A program made the position numbers and the translations under genes. From positions 62,001 through 126,000 of the forward strand of contig JAJZFA010000060.1 of NCBI GenBank assembly GCA_021805565.1: a stretch of 64,000 nt of DNA. The letters are read 5' to 3'. The notes beneath the pieces were generated by a model. The model saw only the letters and a list, made by a program, of their open reading frames with translations. It did no database searches and was not told the origin of the DNA. Source of the DNA: Pseudomonadota bacterium (GTDB lineage: Bacteria; Pseudomonadota; Alphaproteobacteria; Acetobacterales; Acetobacteraceae). Positions within the stretch are counted from its first letter, which is position 1, and each line of letters begins with the position of its first letter. Shown one piece after another: positions 32,062-41,025 of the stretch.

Positions 32062-33852
32062 ATGAACCCATCCGACCTGTACGAAAGCCTGCGCGAAACC
32101 GTGCTCGCCGCCCTGGCCCAGATCATCCCCGATCTGCCGGCGGAGATCGCCGCGCGCGTCGAAATCACGCCCACGAAGGATACGGCGCACGGCGACATGG
32201 CCACCAACGCCGCCATGGTCTCGGCCAAGGCCGCGCGCCAGCCGCCCGGCAAAATCGCCGCCACCCTGGCCCAGCGCCTGACCGGCGGTCCGGCCATCGC
32301 CACCGCCGAAGCCGCGGGGCCCGGTTTCGTTAACCTGCGCCTGCACCCCGGAACCTTCCGGGCGCTGCTGCCCACGATCCTGGCGGCCGGGGAATCCTAT
32401 GGCGATTCCACCGCCGGCGCGGGGACGAAAATCAACGTCGAATACGTCTCCGCCAACCCGACCGGCCCGATGCATATCGGCCACTGCCGCGGCGCCGTGG
32501 TCGGCGATGCGCTGGCCAACCTGCTGCACAAGGCCGGATATACCGTCACCAAGGAATACTACATCAACGACGCCGGGGCGCAGGTCGCCGCCCTCGCCTG
32601 GGCCGCGTACTGGCGCTACCTCCAGGCTATCGGATCGCCGATGACAGAAGACGCCTTCGCCGCCGCGGTGCCCGGCGGGCTGCAATACAAGGGCGAGTAT
32701 CTGATCGCGGTCGGCGAAGCCCTGCAAGCCGAATTTGGCCCGGCACTGGCAACGCCAGACAAAACCATCGCCCCCGCCGGGCTCTGGCTGGACACGGTGA
32801 AAGACCGCACCATCGCCGCCATGATGGCCGAAATCCGCCAAGACCTCCGTCTGCTCGGTGTCCAGCAAGACATCTACAGTTCCGAACGCAGCCTGGTCGC
32901 CAGCGGCGCCGCCGATACGGTTATCGCCGGGCTGGAAGCGGACGGGCTGATCTACGAAGGCGTGCTGGAACCGCCCAAGGGCAAGACGCCGGATGACTGG
33001 GAACCCCGCCCGCAAACGCTGTTCCGGTCCACCCAATTCGGCGACGACGTGGACCGGCCGTTACGAAAATCCGACGGCAGCAACACGTATTTCGCTAACG
33101 ACATCGCCTACCACGCCGACAAGATCGCGCGCGGTTACGACGTGCTGATCGACGTTCTGGGTGCCGATCACGGCGGCTACGTCCCCCGCATGAAAGCGGC
33201 GGTCAAAGCCGTGTCCGGTGGCCGCGTCGCCTTCGAAGCGGTGCTGTGCCAGATCGTCCACATCGTCAAGGGCGGACAGCCGGTACGCATGTCCAAACGC
33301 GCCGGAACGTACGTTACGCTGCGCGATCTGTTGGATGAGGTGGGCAAGGACGCCGTCCGGTTCGCGATGCTGACCCGCAACGCCGACGCCCAGATGGAAT
33401 TCGACCTCGACAAGGTGCTCGCGACCACCCGGGAAAACCCTGTCTTCTACGTGCAGTACGCGCATGCCCGTTGCCGGTCCGTGCTGCGTGCCGCGGCCGA
33501 TATGTTTCCGGATCGGCCTTCGACGGATTTGGCCCTTGCATCGGTCGCGACGGACAGCCTGGACGGCGATGCCGAATTGGCCGTCATCCGCCGGCTGGCG
33601 CAGTGGCCGCGCATCGTGCAAGCCGCCGCCCTGGCCAGGGAACCGCATAGAATTGCATTTTTTCTCTATGACTTGGCGGCCGACTTTCATATGCTGTGGA
33701 ACCGGGGCAAGGACGATACGACGCTTCGATTCCTCCAGCCGGACCAGCCGCACCAGACGCTGGCGCGGCTGGCGCTGGTCGCGGCAACGGCGATCGTTAT
33801 CCGTTCCGGCCTGACTGTCATGGGCGTGACGCCCGTCGAGGAAATGCGCTGA
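32062..33852 (+). CDS. argS: Arginyl-tRNA synthetase
   Basis: This class I aminoacyl-tRNA synthetase has 596 residues from ATG 32062. An N-terminal tRNA-binding Add-1 domain is followed by the HIGH motif in PTGPMHIGHCRGAVVG, the catalytic Rossmann fold and KMSKR-like VRMSKRAGTYVTL, then an all-helical DALR anticodon-binding domain at the C-terminus. The upstream open frame to 31945 overlaps the hpaB promoter region and is not conserved. SPOR-domain protein and nagZ follow on the same strand, an arrangement I know from other alphaproteobacteria. Confidence 0.98.
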   Translation: MNPSDLYESLRETVLAALAQIIPDLPAEIAARVEITPTKDTAHGDMATNAAMVSAKAARQPPGKIAATLAQRLTGGPAIATAEAAGPGFVNLRLHPGTFRALLPTILAAGESYGDSTAGAGTKINVEYVSANPTGPMHIGHCRGAVVGDALANLLHKAGYTVTKEYYINDAGAQVAALAWAAYWRYLQAIGSPMTEDAFAAAVPGGLQYKGEYLIAVGEALQAEFGPALATPDKTIAPAGLWLDTVKDRTIAAMMAEIRQDLRLLGVQQDIYSSERSLVASGAADTVIAGLEADGLIYEGVLEPPKGKTPDDWEPRPQTLFRSTQFGDDVDRPLRKSDGSNTYFANDIAYHADKIARGYDVLIDVLGADHGGYVPRMKAAVKAVSGGRVAFEAVLCQIVHIVKGGQPVRMSKRAGTYVTLRDLLDEVGKDAVRFAMLTRNADAQMEFDLDKVLATTRENPVFYVQYAHARCRSVLRAAADMFPDRPSTDLALASVATDSLDGDAELAVIRRLAQWPRIVQAAALAREPHRIAFFLYDLAADFHMLWNRGKDDTTLRFLQPDQPHQTLARLALVAATAIVIRSGLTVMGVTPVEEMR

Positions 33853-33901
33853 CAGCCGGCACCGCCCGCCGGCCGGCAGCCTAGCGGGAAAGAGCATTAT
33901 C

Positions 33902-34696
33902 GTGCCGGAAGATATGACCATCCCCAACCCTGATTTCCGTGGTAACCGAGCAGGGCGTTACGGCACGGGTCAGGGCCATGTGCGACAGGGCATGGACCCC
34001 GATACAAGGCGGCTGACACTGTTCGCCGGCGGCCTGGGTGCCGTTCTGGCGGTATTGATCGGCGCGTCCGCGCTGGTGGGGCATCATGGCGATAGCGTCC
34101 CCGTGGTGCTGGCGGACAACCGGCCGATCCGGGTCAAGCCGGACAATCCCGGCGGCATGAAGATCGATGGCGCCGAAAACGACGTGTTTTCCGGTGGATC
34201 GGACACCGCCGATGCCAAACTGGCCCCGGCGCCGGAAAGCCCCGACACCAAAGCCCTGCGCTCGGCGGCCGCGGTCATACCGCCGCCGGTCCCCAGAGCC
34301 GAAACGCCATTGGCCGCTGCTCCATTGGCCACGGCGGCGGTCATCGTCCCGCCGGCGATCGCACCATCGCCGCCCGCGAAAATCGCCGCCGCGCCGTCCA
34401 AGGCCAAGCCGGTGCCGGGTACGGAAGCCGCGCATCCGCCAGTCGCCGGCCGGCGGACGATGGTGCAGCTTGCCGCCCTGGGGTCGGAGGAAGCCGCGCG
34501 CAATGAATGGCAGGTGTTGTCGAAGCGGATGCCCGGCCTGTTGAACGGGCATCAGCCGGATTATTCCCGCACCGAACACGATGGGCGCACGTTCTGGCGG
34601 GTGCGCACGGCCGGTTTCGCCGACATCGCCCGGGCGCGCGATTTTTGCGACCAGGTGCGCCAGAAGGGCGGCGGCTGTTCGGTTGCCGACTTCTAA
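33902..34696 (+). CDS. SPOR-domain cell-envelope protein
   Basis: The 264-residue bitopic protein has a short cytoplasmic N-terminus, one transmembrane helix near residues 40-60 (LTLFAGGLGAVLAVLIGASA), a long proline/alanine-rich periplasmic linker, and a C-terminal SPOR domain from about residue 185 (MVQLAALGSEEAARNEWQVL, ending FCDQVRQKGGGCSV). SPOR domains bind denuded peptidoglycan strands at division sites. The start is GTG 33902 with GGGAAAGAG upstream; ATG 33914 is an alternative. Position between argS and nagZ, with scpAB downstream, fits a cell-wall and division cluster. Confidence 0.88.
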   Translation: MPEDMTIPNPDFRGNRAGRYGTGQGHVRQGMDPDTRRLTLFAGGLGAVLAVLIGASALVGHHGDSVPVVLADNRPIRVKPDNPGGMKIDGAENDVFSGGSDTADAKLAPAPESPDTKALRSAAAVIPPPVPRAETPLAAAPLATAAVIVPPAIAPSPPAKIAAAPSKAKPVPGTEAAHPPVAGRRTMVQLAALGSEEAARNEWQVLSKRMPGLLNGHQPDYSRTEHDGRTFWRVRTAGFADIARARDFCDQVRQKGGGCSVADF

Positions 34697-34741
34697 CGGC
34701 ATGCCTCGCCGCTGGCTGCTGGCCCTCCGGGCGACCCGGCA

Positions 34742-35860
34742 GTGACAGCCGGACCGCTTCGGGCCGCCATCGCCGGTATCGCCGGCCCGGCGCTGCTGGC
34801 GGAGGAGGCCGCACTGTTCCGGGCCTTCCCACCGGCCGGAGTCATCCTGTTCGCCCGCAACATCCAGGACCCGGCGCAGCTTACCGGCCTGATCGCCGCG
34901 CTTCGAACCGTTCTTCCCGCCACTGCCGACCTGATGATCGATCAGGAAGGCGGCCGTGTCGCCCGCCTGAAACCGCCCCACTGGCACGCCCACCCGCCCG
35001 CCGCGACGTTCGGTCGCCTGTTTGCGACCAACCCCGCGGCCGCCCTGCGGGCCGCGTGGCTGACCGGCGCGCTGATCGGGGAAGACTGCCGGACCGCCGG
35101 CTTTACCGTCGCTGCCGCCCCGGTGCTGGATCTCGCCGTCCCCGGTGCCCACGACGTCGTTGGCGATCGCGCGTTCGCCCGGCATCCCGCCATTGTCGCC
35201 CGCCTGGGCCAGAGCCTGGCCAACGGCCTGCTCGCGGCCGGAATCCTGCCCGTCTGCAAGCATGCCCCCGGCCACGGCCGGGCGCGGGCCGATAGCCATC
35301 TGGCCCTGCCCAGGGTGACCGGCAGCGGTCTGTCCGCGGACATCCGGCCGTTTGCGCTGAATGCCCTCCTGCCCTGGATGATGACGGCGCATATCGTGTA
35401 TGACGCGATCGATCCGTATCGTCCGGCAACCCTGTCGCCAACGGCGATAGAAACCGTTATTCGCGGCCGGATCGGCTTTCAAGGAGTTCTGGTGACCGAC
35501 GACCTCGCGATGAAGGCACTGTCCGGGCCACCGGCCGGTCTGGCGATCCAGGCATTGAACGCCGGCTGCGACGTGGCGCTGTATTGCAGCGGCGAGTTCG
35601 CGCCCACGCAAGACCTGCTGCGTACCTGCCCGGCACTGACACCGGCCGCCCTGCAACGCCTCGAAAACGGCCGGCATGCCGCGGCGAACCAGCGCCTGAC
35701 CCTGAATCCGGCGCTTTTGAACGCGGAACGGGAGCGGCTTCTAGTGTCCTGCCCCGTTGATTTGGCGCAGCTTGCGCCAAGGCAATGGGACCGGCAGGCC
35801 ACTGAAAACAAAAAGCTAGTGCCTTGCTTCCCCGACACAGCTAACAGTCAAAGTGGTTGA
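34742..35860 (+). CDS. nagZ: Beta-N-acetylhexosaminidase (NagZ) with a repeat-encoded tail
   Basis: This cytosolic GH3 enzyme releases GlcNAc from 1,6-anhydromuropeptides in peptidoglycan recycling. Motifs are LMIDQEGGRVARLKPP, the loop KHAPGHGRARADSH bearing the catalytic Asp-His pair, and nucleophile aspartate in LVTDDLAMKAL. The start is GTG 34742. The protein is 372 residues, but codons from about 334 onward are read through the inserted 133-base CTAG-bounded element, which supplies about 38 foreign residues and the stop. Without the element the frame would end CTA-GGA-TGA, giving 335 residues and an ATGA overlap with the next gene. Confidence 0.94.
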   Translation: MTAGPLRAAIAGIAGPALLAEEAALFRAFPPAGVILFARNIQDPAQLTGLIAALRTVLPATADLMIDQEGGRVARLKPPHWHAHPPAATFGRLFATNPAAALRAAWLTGALIGEDCRTAGFTVAAAPVLDLAVPGAHDVVGDRAFARHPAIVARLGQSLANGLLAAGILPVCKHAPGHGRARADSHLALPRVTGSGLSADIRPFALNALLPWMMTAHIVYDAIDPYRPATLSPTAIETVIRGRIGFQGVLVTDDLAMKALSGPPAGLAIQALNAGCDVALYCSGEFAPTQDLLRTCPALTPAALQRLENGRHAAANQRLTLNPALLNAERERLLVSCPVDLAQLAPRQWDRQATENKKLVPCFPDTANSQSG

Positions 35861-35873
35861 CGCAAGGCACTAG
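35741..35873 (+). repeat. CTAG-bounded palindromic element A (modules A1+A2), copy 1
   Basis: The element is 133 bases from CTAG to CTAG. Module A1 (35741-35818) begins CTAGTGTCCTGCC, has the core palindrome TTGGCGCAGCTTGCGCCAA and closes with GGCAGGCCACT and an A-rich tail. Module A2 (35815-35873) has inverted ends CTAGTGCCTTGC and GCAAGGCACTAG. Identical-length copies occur at 42325-42457 (inverted) and 44354-44486. It overlaps the 3' end of nagZ and supplies the leader of the M50 gene. Confidence 0.88.
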
Positions 35874-35874
35874 G

Positions 35875-36585
35875 ATGAACCGATTCCTGATCGATCTGGC
35901 CCTGGCGGTTGTCCCGGTCATCCTGGCGATCACGTTGCATGAGGCCGCGCACGGCTATGCCGCGCTCGCACTCGGCGACACCACCGCTCGCGACGCCGGC
36001 CGGCTGTCGCTCAATCCTGTCCGCCACATCGACCGTACCGGCACGATCCTGGTGCCCGGCTTTCTGCTGATCAGCCAGTTGCTGGTTCCGCCCCACAAGG
36101 TGTTTTTCATGTTCGGCTGGGCCAAGCCCGTGCCGATCGGGGCCTGGCGTTTCAAGAACCCCCGGCAGGGCATGGCGCTGGTCGCCGCCGCCGGCCCGCT
36201 GGCGAATTTCGTCCTGGCCTGGATGGCCGCGCTGGTCATCCCGATGGACGATTTCCCCAATGCCTCACAGGCCATTGGGCAGCAGTTTCTGCTGTATTTC
36301 ATGCTGTCCAACGTGGTGCTGGGCCTGTTCAACCTGCTGCCAATCCCGCCGCTGGACGGTGGCCGTATCGCGGTAGGCCTGCTGCCGCTGGAACTCGCCA
36401 AAATCTGGGCGAGAGTCGAAAAGGCGGGCATTTTCGTCGTCCTGCTAATTGTCTTCATCCTGCCCCGGATGATCGGTTTCGATCCGGTGGGTCAGGCGCT
36501 GAATCGGGTCCTGCCCTGGGCGTTCCGGACGCTGTTCTGGCTCGCCGGGCGCCATACCGGCGGTATCGATGGAAACTTCATCTGA
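35875..36585 (+). CDS. Site-2 protease family (M50) membrane metalloprotease
   Basis: This is an integral membrane zinc protease of the small rhomboid-sized M50 group. The 236-residue protein from ATG 35875 has several hydrophobic segments. The zinc motif is HEAAH in ITLHEAAHGYAALALGD, and a downstream LPIPPLDGGRI supplies the third ligand aspartate. The ATG lies directly after the CTAG end of repeat element A, whose last bases (CAAGG) are the only ribosome site. It overlaps scpA by 17 bases, so the unit runs nagZ-M50-scpA-scpB, common in alphaproteobacteria. Confidence 0.9.
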   Translation: MNRFLIDLALAVVPVILAITLHEAAHGYAALALGDTTARDAGRLSLNPVRHIDRTGTILVPGFLLISQLLVPPHKVFFMFGWAKPVPIGAWRFKNPRQGMALVAAAGPLANFVLAWMAALVIPMDDFPNASQAIGQQFLLYFMLSNVVLGLFNLLPIPPLDGGRIAVGLLPLELAKIWARVEKAGIFVVLLIVFILPRMIGFDPVGQALNRVLPWAFRTLFWLAGRHTGGIDGNFI

Positions 36586-37351
36586 CATCGCCAGACCTGA
36601 CCCGCCGTCCGGAAACCTTCTTCTAAGGCTGGAGGGGTTCGAAGGCCCCATGGACCTGCTGCTGGACCTCGCCCGGTCGCAAAAGGTCGATCTGGCGAAA
36701 ATCTCCATCCTGTCCCTGGTCGATCAGTATCTGGCGGTGATCGAAGGTGCCCGGCGCGTCCGGCTGGAACTCGCCGCCGACTGGCTGGTGATGGCGGCCT
36801 GGCTGACCTGGCTGAAATCCCGCCTGCTGGTCCCAGCGGCCGCCAACGACGACCTGGAAAGCGGCGAGCTGGCCGCCGAGGCGCTGGCGGCGCGCCTACG
36901 GGAAATGAACGTCATCCGCACCCTCGCTGCCTGGCTGAACGCCCGCCCCATTCTGGGACAGGACGTGTTCGCCCGTGGCGCGCCGGAAACCCATTATGAC
37001 TACGACCGGTCCCGCATCGCGATCGACGCCGGCCCGTTCGTCCGCGCGTATCTCGGCGCGATCCGGCGCGGCACCAAAACCACGCAATATGCACCGCGCG
37101 CCCTGACATTATGGACCGTCCAGGACGCGCTGCGCCGGCTGGCCCGCCTGATCGGCACGTTGCCGGACTGGACCACGCTGGAACACTTCCTGCCCGGCGA
37201 TCTGGACAGCCCGGCCGAACGCCGGGCGGCGCTGTCCAGCACGCTGCTGGCCAGCCTGGAAATGGCGCGCAACGGTACGATCCGGCTGCGCCAGGAAGAA
37301 CCTTTCGCGCCGATCCTGCTGCGTGGCGGCGACGGGGGCCGCGACGCATGA
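36569..37351 (+). CDS. scpA: Segregation and condensation protein A
   Basis: ScpA is the kleisin that bridges SMC heads in chromosome segregation. It has 260 residues. The N-terminal FEGPMDLLLDLARSQKVDLA is the classic ScpA signature, followed by SLVDQYLAVIE and LVMAAWLTWLKSRLLVP. The C-terminal winged helix ends near LLASLEMARNGTIRLRQEEP. It begins inside the end of the M50 gene and overlaps scpB by ATGA, so all are translated together. Confidence 0.96.
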   Translation: METSSDIARPDPPSGNLLLRLEGFEGPMDLLLDLARSQKVDLAKISILSLVDQYLAVIEGARRVRLELAADWLVMAAWLTWLKSRLLVPAAANDDLESGELAAEALAARLREMNVIRTLAAWLNARPILGQDVFARGAPETHYDYDRSRIAIDAGPFVRAYLGAIRRGTKTTQYAPRALTLWTVQDALRRLARLIGTLPDWTTLEHFLPGDLDSPAERRAALSSTLLASLEMARNGTIRLRQEEPFAPILLRGGDGGRDA

Positions 37352-37980
37352 GCGACACCCCGGTTCCGCCGCCGGCCGCCCCGCGCGAACCGGACGAGGA
37401 CTCGCTGCGGCTCGCCGAGGCCCTGGTGTTTTCCAGCGCCGCACCGGTCACCGCGCAAAGCCTGTCCAAAATACTGCCCGGCGATATCGCCGCCGATGCC
37501 GTGCTGGCCGCGTTGAAGGCGCGCTATGCAGGCCGTGGGGTGGAACTGACCGAGGCCGGCGGCGGCGTCATGTTCCGGTCCGCCCCAGATCTGGCGCCGC
37601 GGTTGCGCAAGATAATCGAAGTGCCGCGCCGCCTGCCCCGGGTCGCGATGGAAACACTGGCGATCGTCGCCTACCACCAGCCGGTGACACGGCCAGAGAT
37701 CGAACACATCCGTGGCACCGCCCTGTCCCAGCAAACCCTGGAGTCGCTGCTGGAGCTGAATCTGATCGCCCCGAAAGGCCGGCGGGAAACGCCTGGACGG
37801 CCGACCCTGTGGGGCACGACGCCGGAATTCCTGGCACATTTCGGACTGAAAGACCTGCGAGACCTACCCCGCCGGGACGACCTGCTGCTGGAAACCGCAC
37901 CGCCACGAACCGTGCCGGACACTATACCGCCCGACCTGCATCCGCCGCCCGACCTGCAAGGAACCCAGGATGAATCGTAG
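37348..37980 (+). CDS. scpB: Segregation and condensation protein B
   Basis: ScpB dimers bind ScpA in the SMC complex. The 210-residue protein starts at ATG 37348, whose ATGA overlaps the scpA stop. The frame is open upstream to 37111 but that part runs inside scpA. Two winged-helix domains are visible, with LRLAEALVFSSAAPV, VAMETLAIVAYHQPVTRPEI and GRPTLWGTTPEFLAHFGL, all conserved. The proline-rich C-terminal tail is poorly conserved in the family. It overlaps the next gene by 11 bases. Confidence 0.96.
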   Translation: MSDTPVPPPAAPREPDEDSLRLAEALVFSSAAPVTAQSLSKILPGDIAADAVLAALKARYAGRGVELTEAGGGVMFRSAPDLAPRLRKIIEVPRRLPRVAMETLAIVAYHQPVTRPEIEHIRGTALSQQTLESLLELNLIAPKGRRETPGRPTLWGTTPEFLAHFGLKDLRDLPRRDDLLLETAPPRTVPDTIPPDLHPPPDLQGTQDES

Positions 37981-38461
37981 AATACTGATAACCGGCGCCG
38001 CGATGTCGGCCGGCACCCTGATCCGGCCCGCCGCCGCCCAGGACGACGGCGGATCGCGGGCTTTAGCGGAGCGCTTCGCCGCAACGCTCAGCGATCACGA
38101 CATGGGTGCCTTCGCGGCCCTGTTCGCCGACGATTATGTCAATCGTCAGGTCAGCGCCGCCGCGCCGCCGCCGCCGCCCGGCAAATCGCCGAGGCAAGCA
38201 ACCGTGGCTTTCTTCGCGGCGCGTCTGGCCGGCATTCCCGACCTGCATGTCGCAATCGAGACGATCGTGGCGTCGCCCGGCAAGGTAGCGGCAAGTTTCG
38301 TCTATTCCGGCACCCATGGCGGCCCGTTGTATGGCATCGCGCCGACTGGCCGCGCCCTTCGCTTCACATCCTGCGATATTTTCACGGTTCGGAACGACCA
38401 GTTTGCCGAACACTGGGGCATGGGCGATATCGCCGGCGTACTGGCGCAAATCCGCGGCTGA
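37970..38461 (+). CDS. Exported SnoaL-like (ester cyclase family) protein
   Basis: The 163-residue protein has an N-terminal signal sequence (RRILITGAAMSAGTLIRPAAA, cleavage after AAAQ), possibly Tat type because of the RR pair. The mature part is a SnoaL-like, NTF2-like fold, with ALAERFAATLSDHDMGAFAALFADDY, then TVAFFAARLAGIPDLHV and the end AEHWGMGDIAGVLAQI. Members include polyketide cyclases and many ester-cyclase-like proteins of unknown substrate. It overlaps the end of scpB and is probably cotranscribed. Confidence 0.78.
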   Translation: MNRRILITGAAMSAGTLIRPAAAQDDGGSRALAERFAATLSDHDMGAFAALFADDYVNRQVSAAAPPPPPGKSPRQATVAFFAARLAGIPDLHVAIETIVASPGKVAASFVYSGTHGGPLYGIAPTGRALRFTSCDIFTVRNDQFAEHWGMGDIAGVLAQIRG

Positions 38462-38491
38462 CCGGCATTCGGCTTCTGGACCGGAGCCGGC

Positions 38492-40621
38492 CTATGCCGC
38501 CGTTCCGCACAACGGATACCGAACACCGCCGGTAACGTGAATGTCGAGACCGCCAACGCCGCCAACGAACAGCGGCTCGGGCAGGACCGCGTCGCCATCG
38601 GTCCAGCGATGCCCGTTATCCGGCTCATACGCATGAAAGCCCTGGCACAGCCGCGGATCGTCCGCTTCGATAACGACCGGCCACCGCCCCCGCCAGCCAA
38701 CGATGCGCCGGATCGCGACCCCAAGCGGGCGCGGATCGCGCGCCAGGCCGAGTTCGCCGGGAACGCCGGCGCGCGACACCAGACGCAGACTGGAAACGCC
38801 AGGCGGTAGGCGAAACCCATACACACCGTTGCGCTGGCGCTGCCCGTCCACGCGGCGCCCGTTCGCGATAAGATGCAGGTCCGGTTCGTCGGTCACGGGC
38901 ACCCCTGGCCGCGGCCCCGACCGGCCGAGCAGCCGACGCCAGACGGAATCGACGATGGGGCCGCCGGTTAGCACCGGCGCACACGGCGGTTGCGGCGGCA
39001 ACGTCCGGGCATCGTTACCGTTTTGGAACAGCCAACGGTTGCCGTCGTCGCGATAGCTTTCGGCCGGTGCGCCATTGGCCAGCAGCACGTCATGGGTCGC
39101 CAGTTCGATATGATAGACCGTGACTTCCTGGCCGCGGTCGTCCCACAGGACCGAACGATGGTTCACCAGGAACTCGGCTGGGATCAATACGCCATCCAGA
39201 TACAGCGCATGGCCTTTGGTGACGAACAGGTCGCGGTTTGGCACATTGTCGCCCAGCGCGCCCTTGCGGACGATCACCGGCGTGGCCGGCCCTCGCCGGC
39301 CAGTTGCCGCCAGTGCTTTGCCACGACCAATCCAGACCACGGGCCGGGCCTGTCCGGTCTGTGTGGAGACCATATCGCCAACCGCGAGGGACTGCACCGG
39401 AACCTCCCCGTCCGGCGTTGCGATCATGGTGTTCGGCAGGAAACATGCGACCAGACCGTACCCCAGAACGTTCAGTATCCGCAGGTCGGTGGTACTGACC
39501 GCCGAGACCGTCCCGGCGGCGCTATAGCCAAAGGCATCGCCCGGAACGGTGGCTGCCCAGTCGGCGACATCGGTTTTGTTGGCAACCGCGGACGGTATGG
39601 AAAACTGGTTCGTTACGGTCGTGCCATTATAGGAAAAATACGAATAGGAATTCAGGCCCGCAGCCGCGCTGGCCGCCGCGGTGGTGCTGTAACCGGTTGT
39701 GAACGGCTCATTGAGGACGCCGGCGGCCGACCCCGCGGCGGCCCCGGACGCGCCGTTGGCCGCCGTGTACCGGAACATGTCCAGAAGTGTGTAAACCCCG
39801 CCGGCGCCCCCGGTGGCGCTGCGTCCCAGCACCTCCGATATTTCATGCTCGAACAGACCGACCGCGTCGTATTGGCCGTTGACGGGCGTTGCCTGCGACC
39901 AAAAAAACGAACTCGCGTTGGCGACGATTCCGACGCTGCCGGCGGTCGATGTGTATCCCGATACCAACCCCAATGCCTGTGCTTCGGAGGTCGAGACGTT
40001 GAATAGTGCTCCGCCCGTCGGGTCCGTGGCCGGCAAGGAAGCGGCGGCCGCTTTCTGTACCGCCGACGTTGTATCCGCGGCCAGAACCGCCGCGCGAAGT
40101 TGGGAATAGGTATATTGATAGTCCAGGGTCAGGCTCCGGCCGATGCTGACCGTCCCGATCGGGGCGCCGCCCACCTCCCCCCAGCCGAAATTGATGTTCA
40201 GCGTCAGGTTGGAGGTGATTGTCGTCTGATAAAACCGCACCGCCGATTGTACGGCGCCGGTGTATTCGGCGTATAAGCTTGGATTGTACGCCGCGTTACC
40301 GACAGTATTCAGCGCGGTCACGCTGCTGTCGTAGGTAACATTGATGATCAGGCCGCCGGCCTGAGTTTGGCCGGTGACAGGTATGGGCGCCGTAGTGGAC
40401 GCCACACCCATGGGGGACACACCCCCGGCCAGCTGCGCCGCGCCGGTCGTCAGCACCGAACCGGACGCGGCTTCGGCCCAGGCAACAGCCGGGTTCAGCC
40501 CGTCCGGCGACGGGATCGGCGGATTGCCTGCGCTCGCGGTATCGTCTCCCGTCGAATCGTCTGGCAGTCCGTGCAAGCCGTGATGGCGAAAATCGGTGTT
40601 CATCCCGTTCATCCAGCGCAT
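38492..40621 (-). CDS. Secreted metalloprotease-like protein with Hint (hedgehog/intein) domain
   Basis: The 709-residue protein has no classical signal peptide, as usual for such secreted proteins. The first part (about 90-390) is a zincin-like domain with HEISEVLGR at 259-267, where the third ligand position is Glu instead of His. At C393 a Hint domain begins, CFLPNTMIATPDGEVPVQSL, with GHALYLDGVLIPAEFLVNH and an internal HDVLLANGAPAESY, the usual Hint_2 features. The C-terminal 200 residues form a further beta-rich domain (GFRLPPGVSSLRLVSRAGVP). Hint domains self-cleave at the leading cysteine, releasing the protease-like part. Alternative starts are at 40612 and 40603. Confidence 0.85.
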   Translation of the reverse strand: MRWMNGMNTDFRHHGLHGLPDDSTGDDTASAGNPPIPSPDGLNPAVAWAEAASGSVLTTGAAQLAGGVSPMGVASTTAPIPVTGQTQAGGLIINVTYDSSVTALNTVGNAAYNPSLYAEYTGAVQSAVRFYQTTITSNLTLNINFGWGEVGGAPIGTVSIGRSLTLDYQYTYSQLRAAVLAADTTSAVQKAAAASLPATDPTGGALFNVSTSEAQALGLVSGYTSTAGSVGIVANASSFFWSQATPVNGQYDAVGLFEHEISEVLGRSATGGAGGVYTLLDMFRYTAANGASGAAAGSAAGVLNEPFTTGYSTTAAASAAAGLNSYSYFSYNGTTVTNQFSIPSAVANKTDVADWAATVPGDAFGYSAAGTVSAVSTTDLRILNVLGYGLVACFLPNTMIATPDGEVPVQSLAVGDMVSTQTGQARPVVWIGRGKALAATGRRGPATPVIVRKGALGDNVPNRDLFVTKGHALYLDGVLIPAEFLVNHRSVLWDDRGQEVTVYHIELATHDVLLANGAPAESYRDDGNRWLFQNGNDARTLPPQPPCAPVLTGGPIVDSVWRRLLGRSGPRPGVPVTDEPDLHLIANGRRVDGQRQRNGVYGFRLPPGVSSLRLVSRAGVPGELGLARDPRPLGVAIRRIVGWRGRWPVVIEADDPRLCQGFHAYEPDNGHRWTDGDAVLPEPLFVGGVGGLDIHVTGGVRYPLCGTAA

Positions 40622-40680
40622 ACGAATCAGATCGTTCCCGCGGAACGCGAACCGGCTCGCATCTGCATGTCACAGCAATC

Positions 40681-40920
40681 TCACAAATTCGTGATATCGG
40701 GTAGAAAAAATTCAGCCCCCCCGGTGCGCCCGGCATGCAAAGACAGAAACAGCGACACGCGGCCGGACCTTGGGTGCGTTCGCACCAGCACCCGTGGCAT
40801 CGGCGCCATCGTCTCCGGTTCTTCCGGCGACCAGCCGGAAAACGCAATTGCCGGGCGCGAGAACAACTGCGTATGGTCGCGGATCGGGTCGTTCTGTTGT
40901 GCCTTCATCCGGTACACCAT
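40681..40920 (-). pseudogene. Remnant of a TauD/TfdA-family dioxygenase, C-terminal part
   Basis: A minus-strand frame of about 79 residues carries IRDHTQLFSRPAIAFSGWSP, then VLVRTHPRSGRVSLFLSLHAG, which is the usual C-terminal segment of alpha-ketoglutarate-dependent TauD/TfdA dioxygenases (LVRTHP..GR.SLYL..HAG). After HAG the frame diverges and stops at 40681. Upstream sequence to about 40990 has recognisable but frame-shifted remains. The N-terminal iron-binding HxD part is absent. No intact dioxygenase lies nearby. Confidence 0.5.
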
Positions 40921-41025
40921 GACGGTCGCCGCCGCCCGGACGGCGGAGACGCGGTTATGGTCCAGGAACGGCACAATTGCCGCGCTGGCCGAAGGATCGT
41001 TACAATACAAGGAAAGGCACGTCCG

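Noticed and set aside
34692-34741. A separate small gene between the SPOR protein and nagZ
   Set aside because: The gap is 45 bases with no start codon and ribosome site combination.
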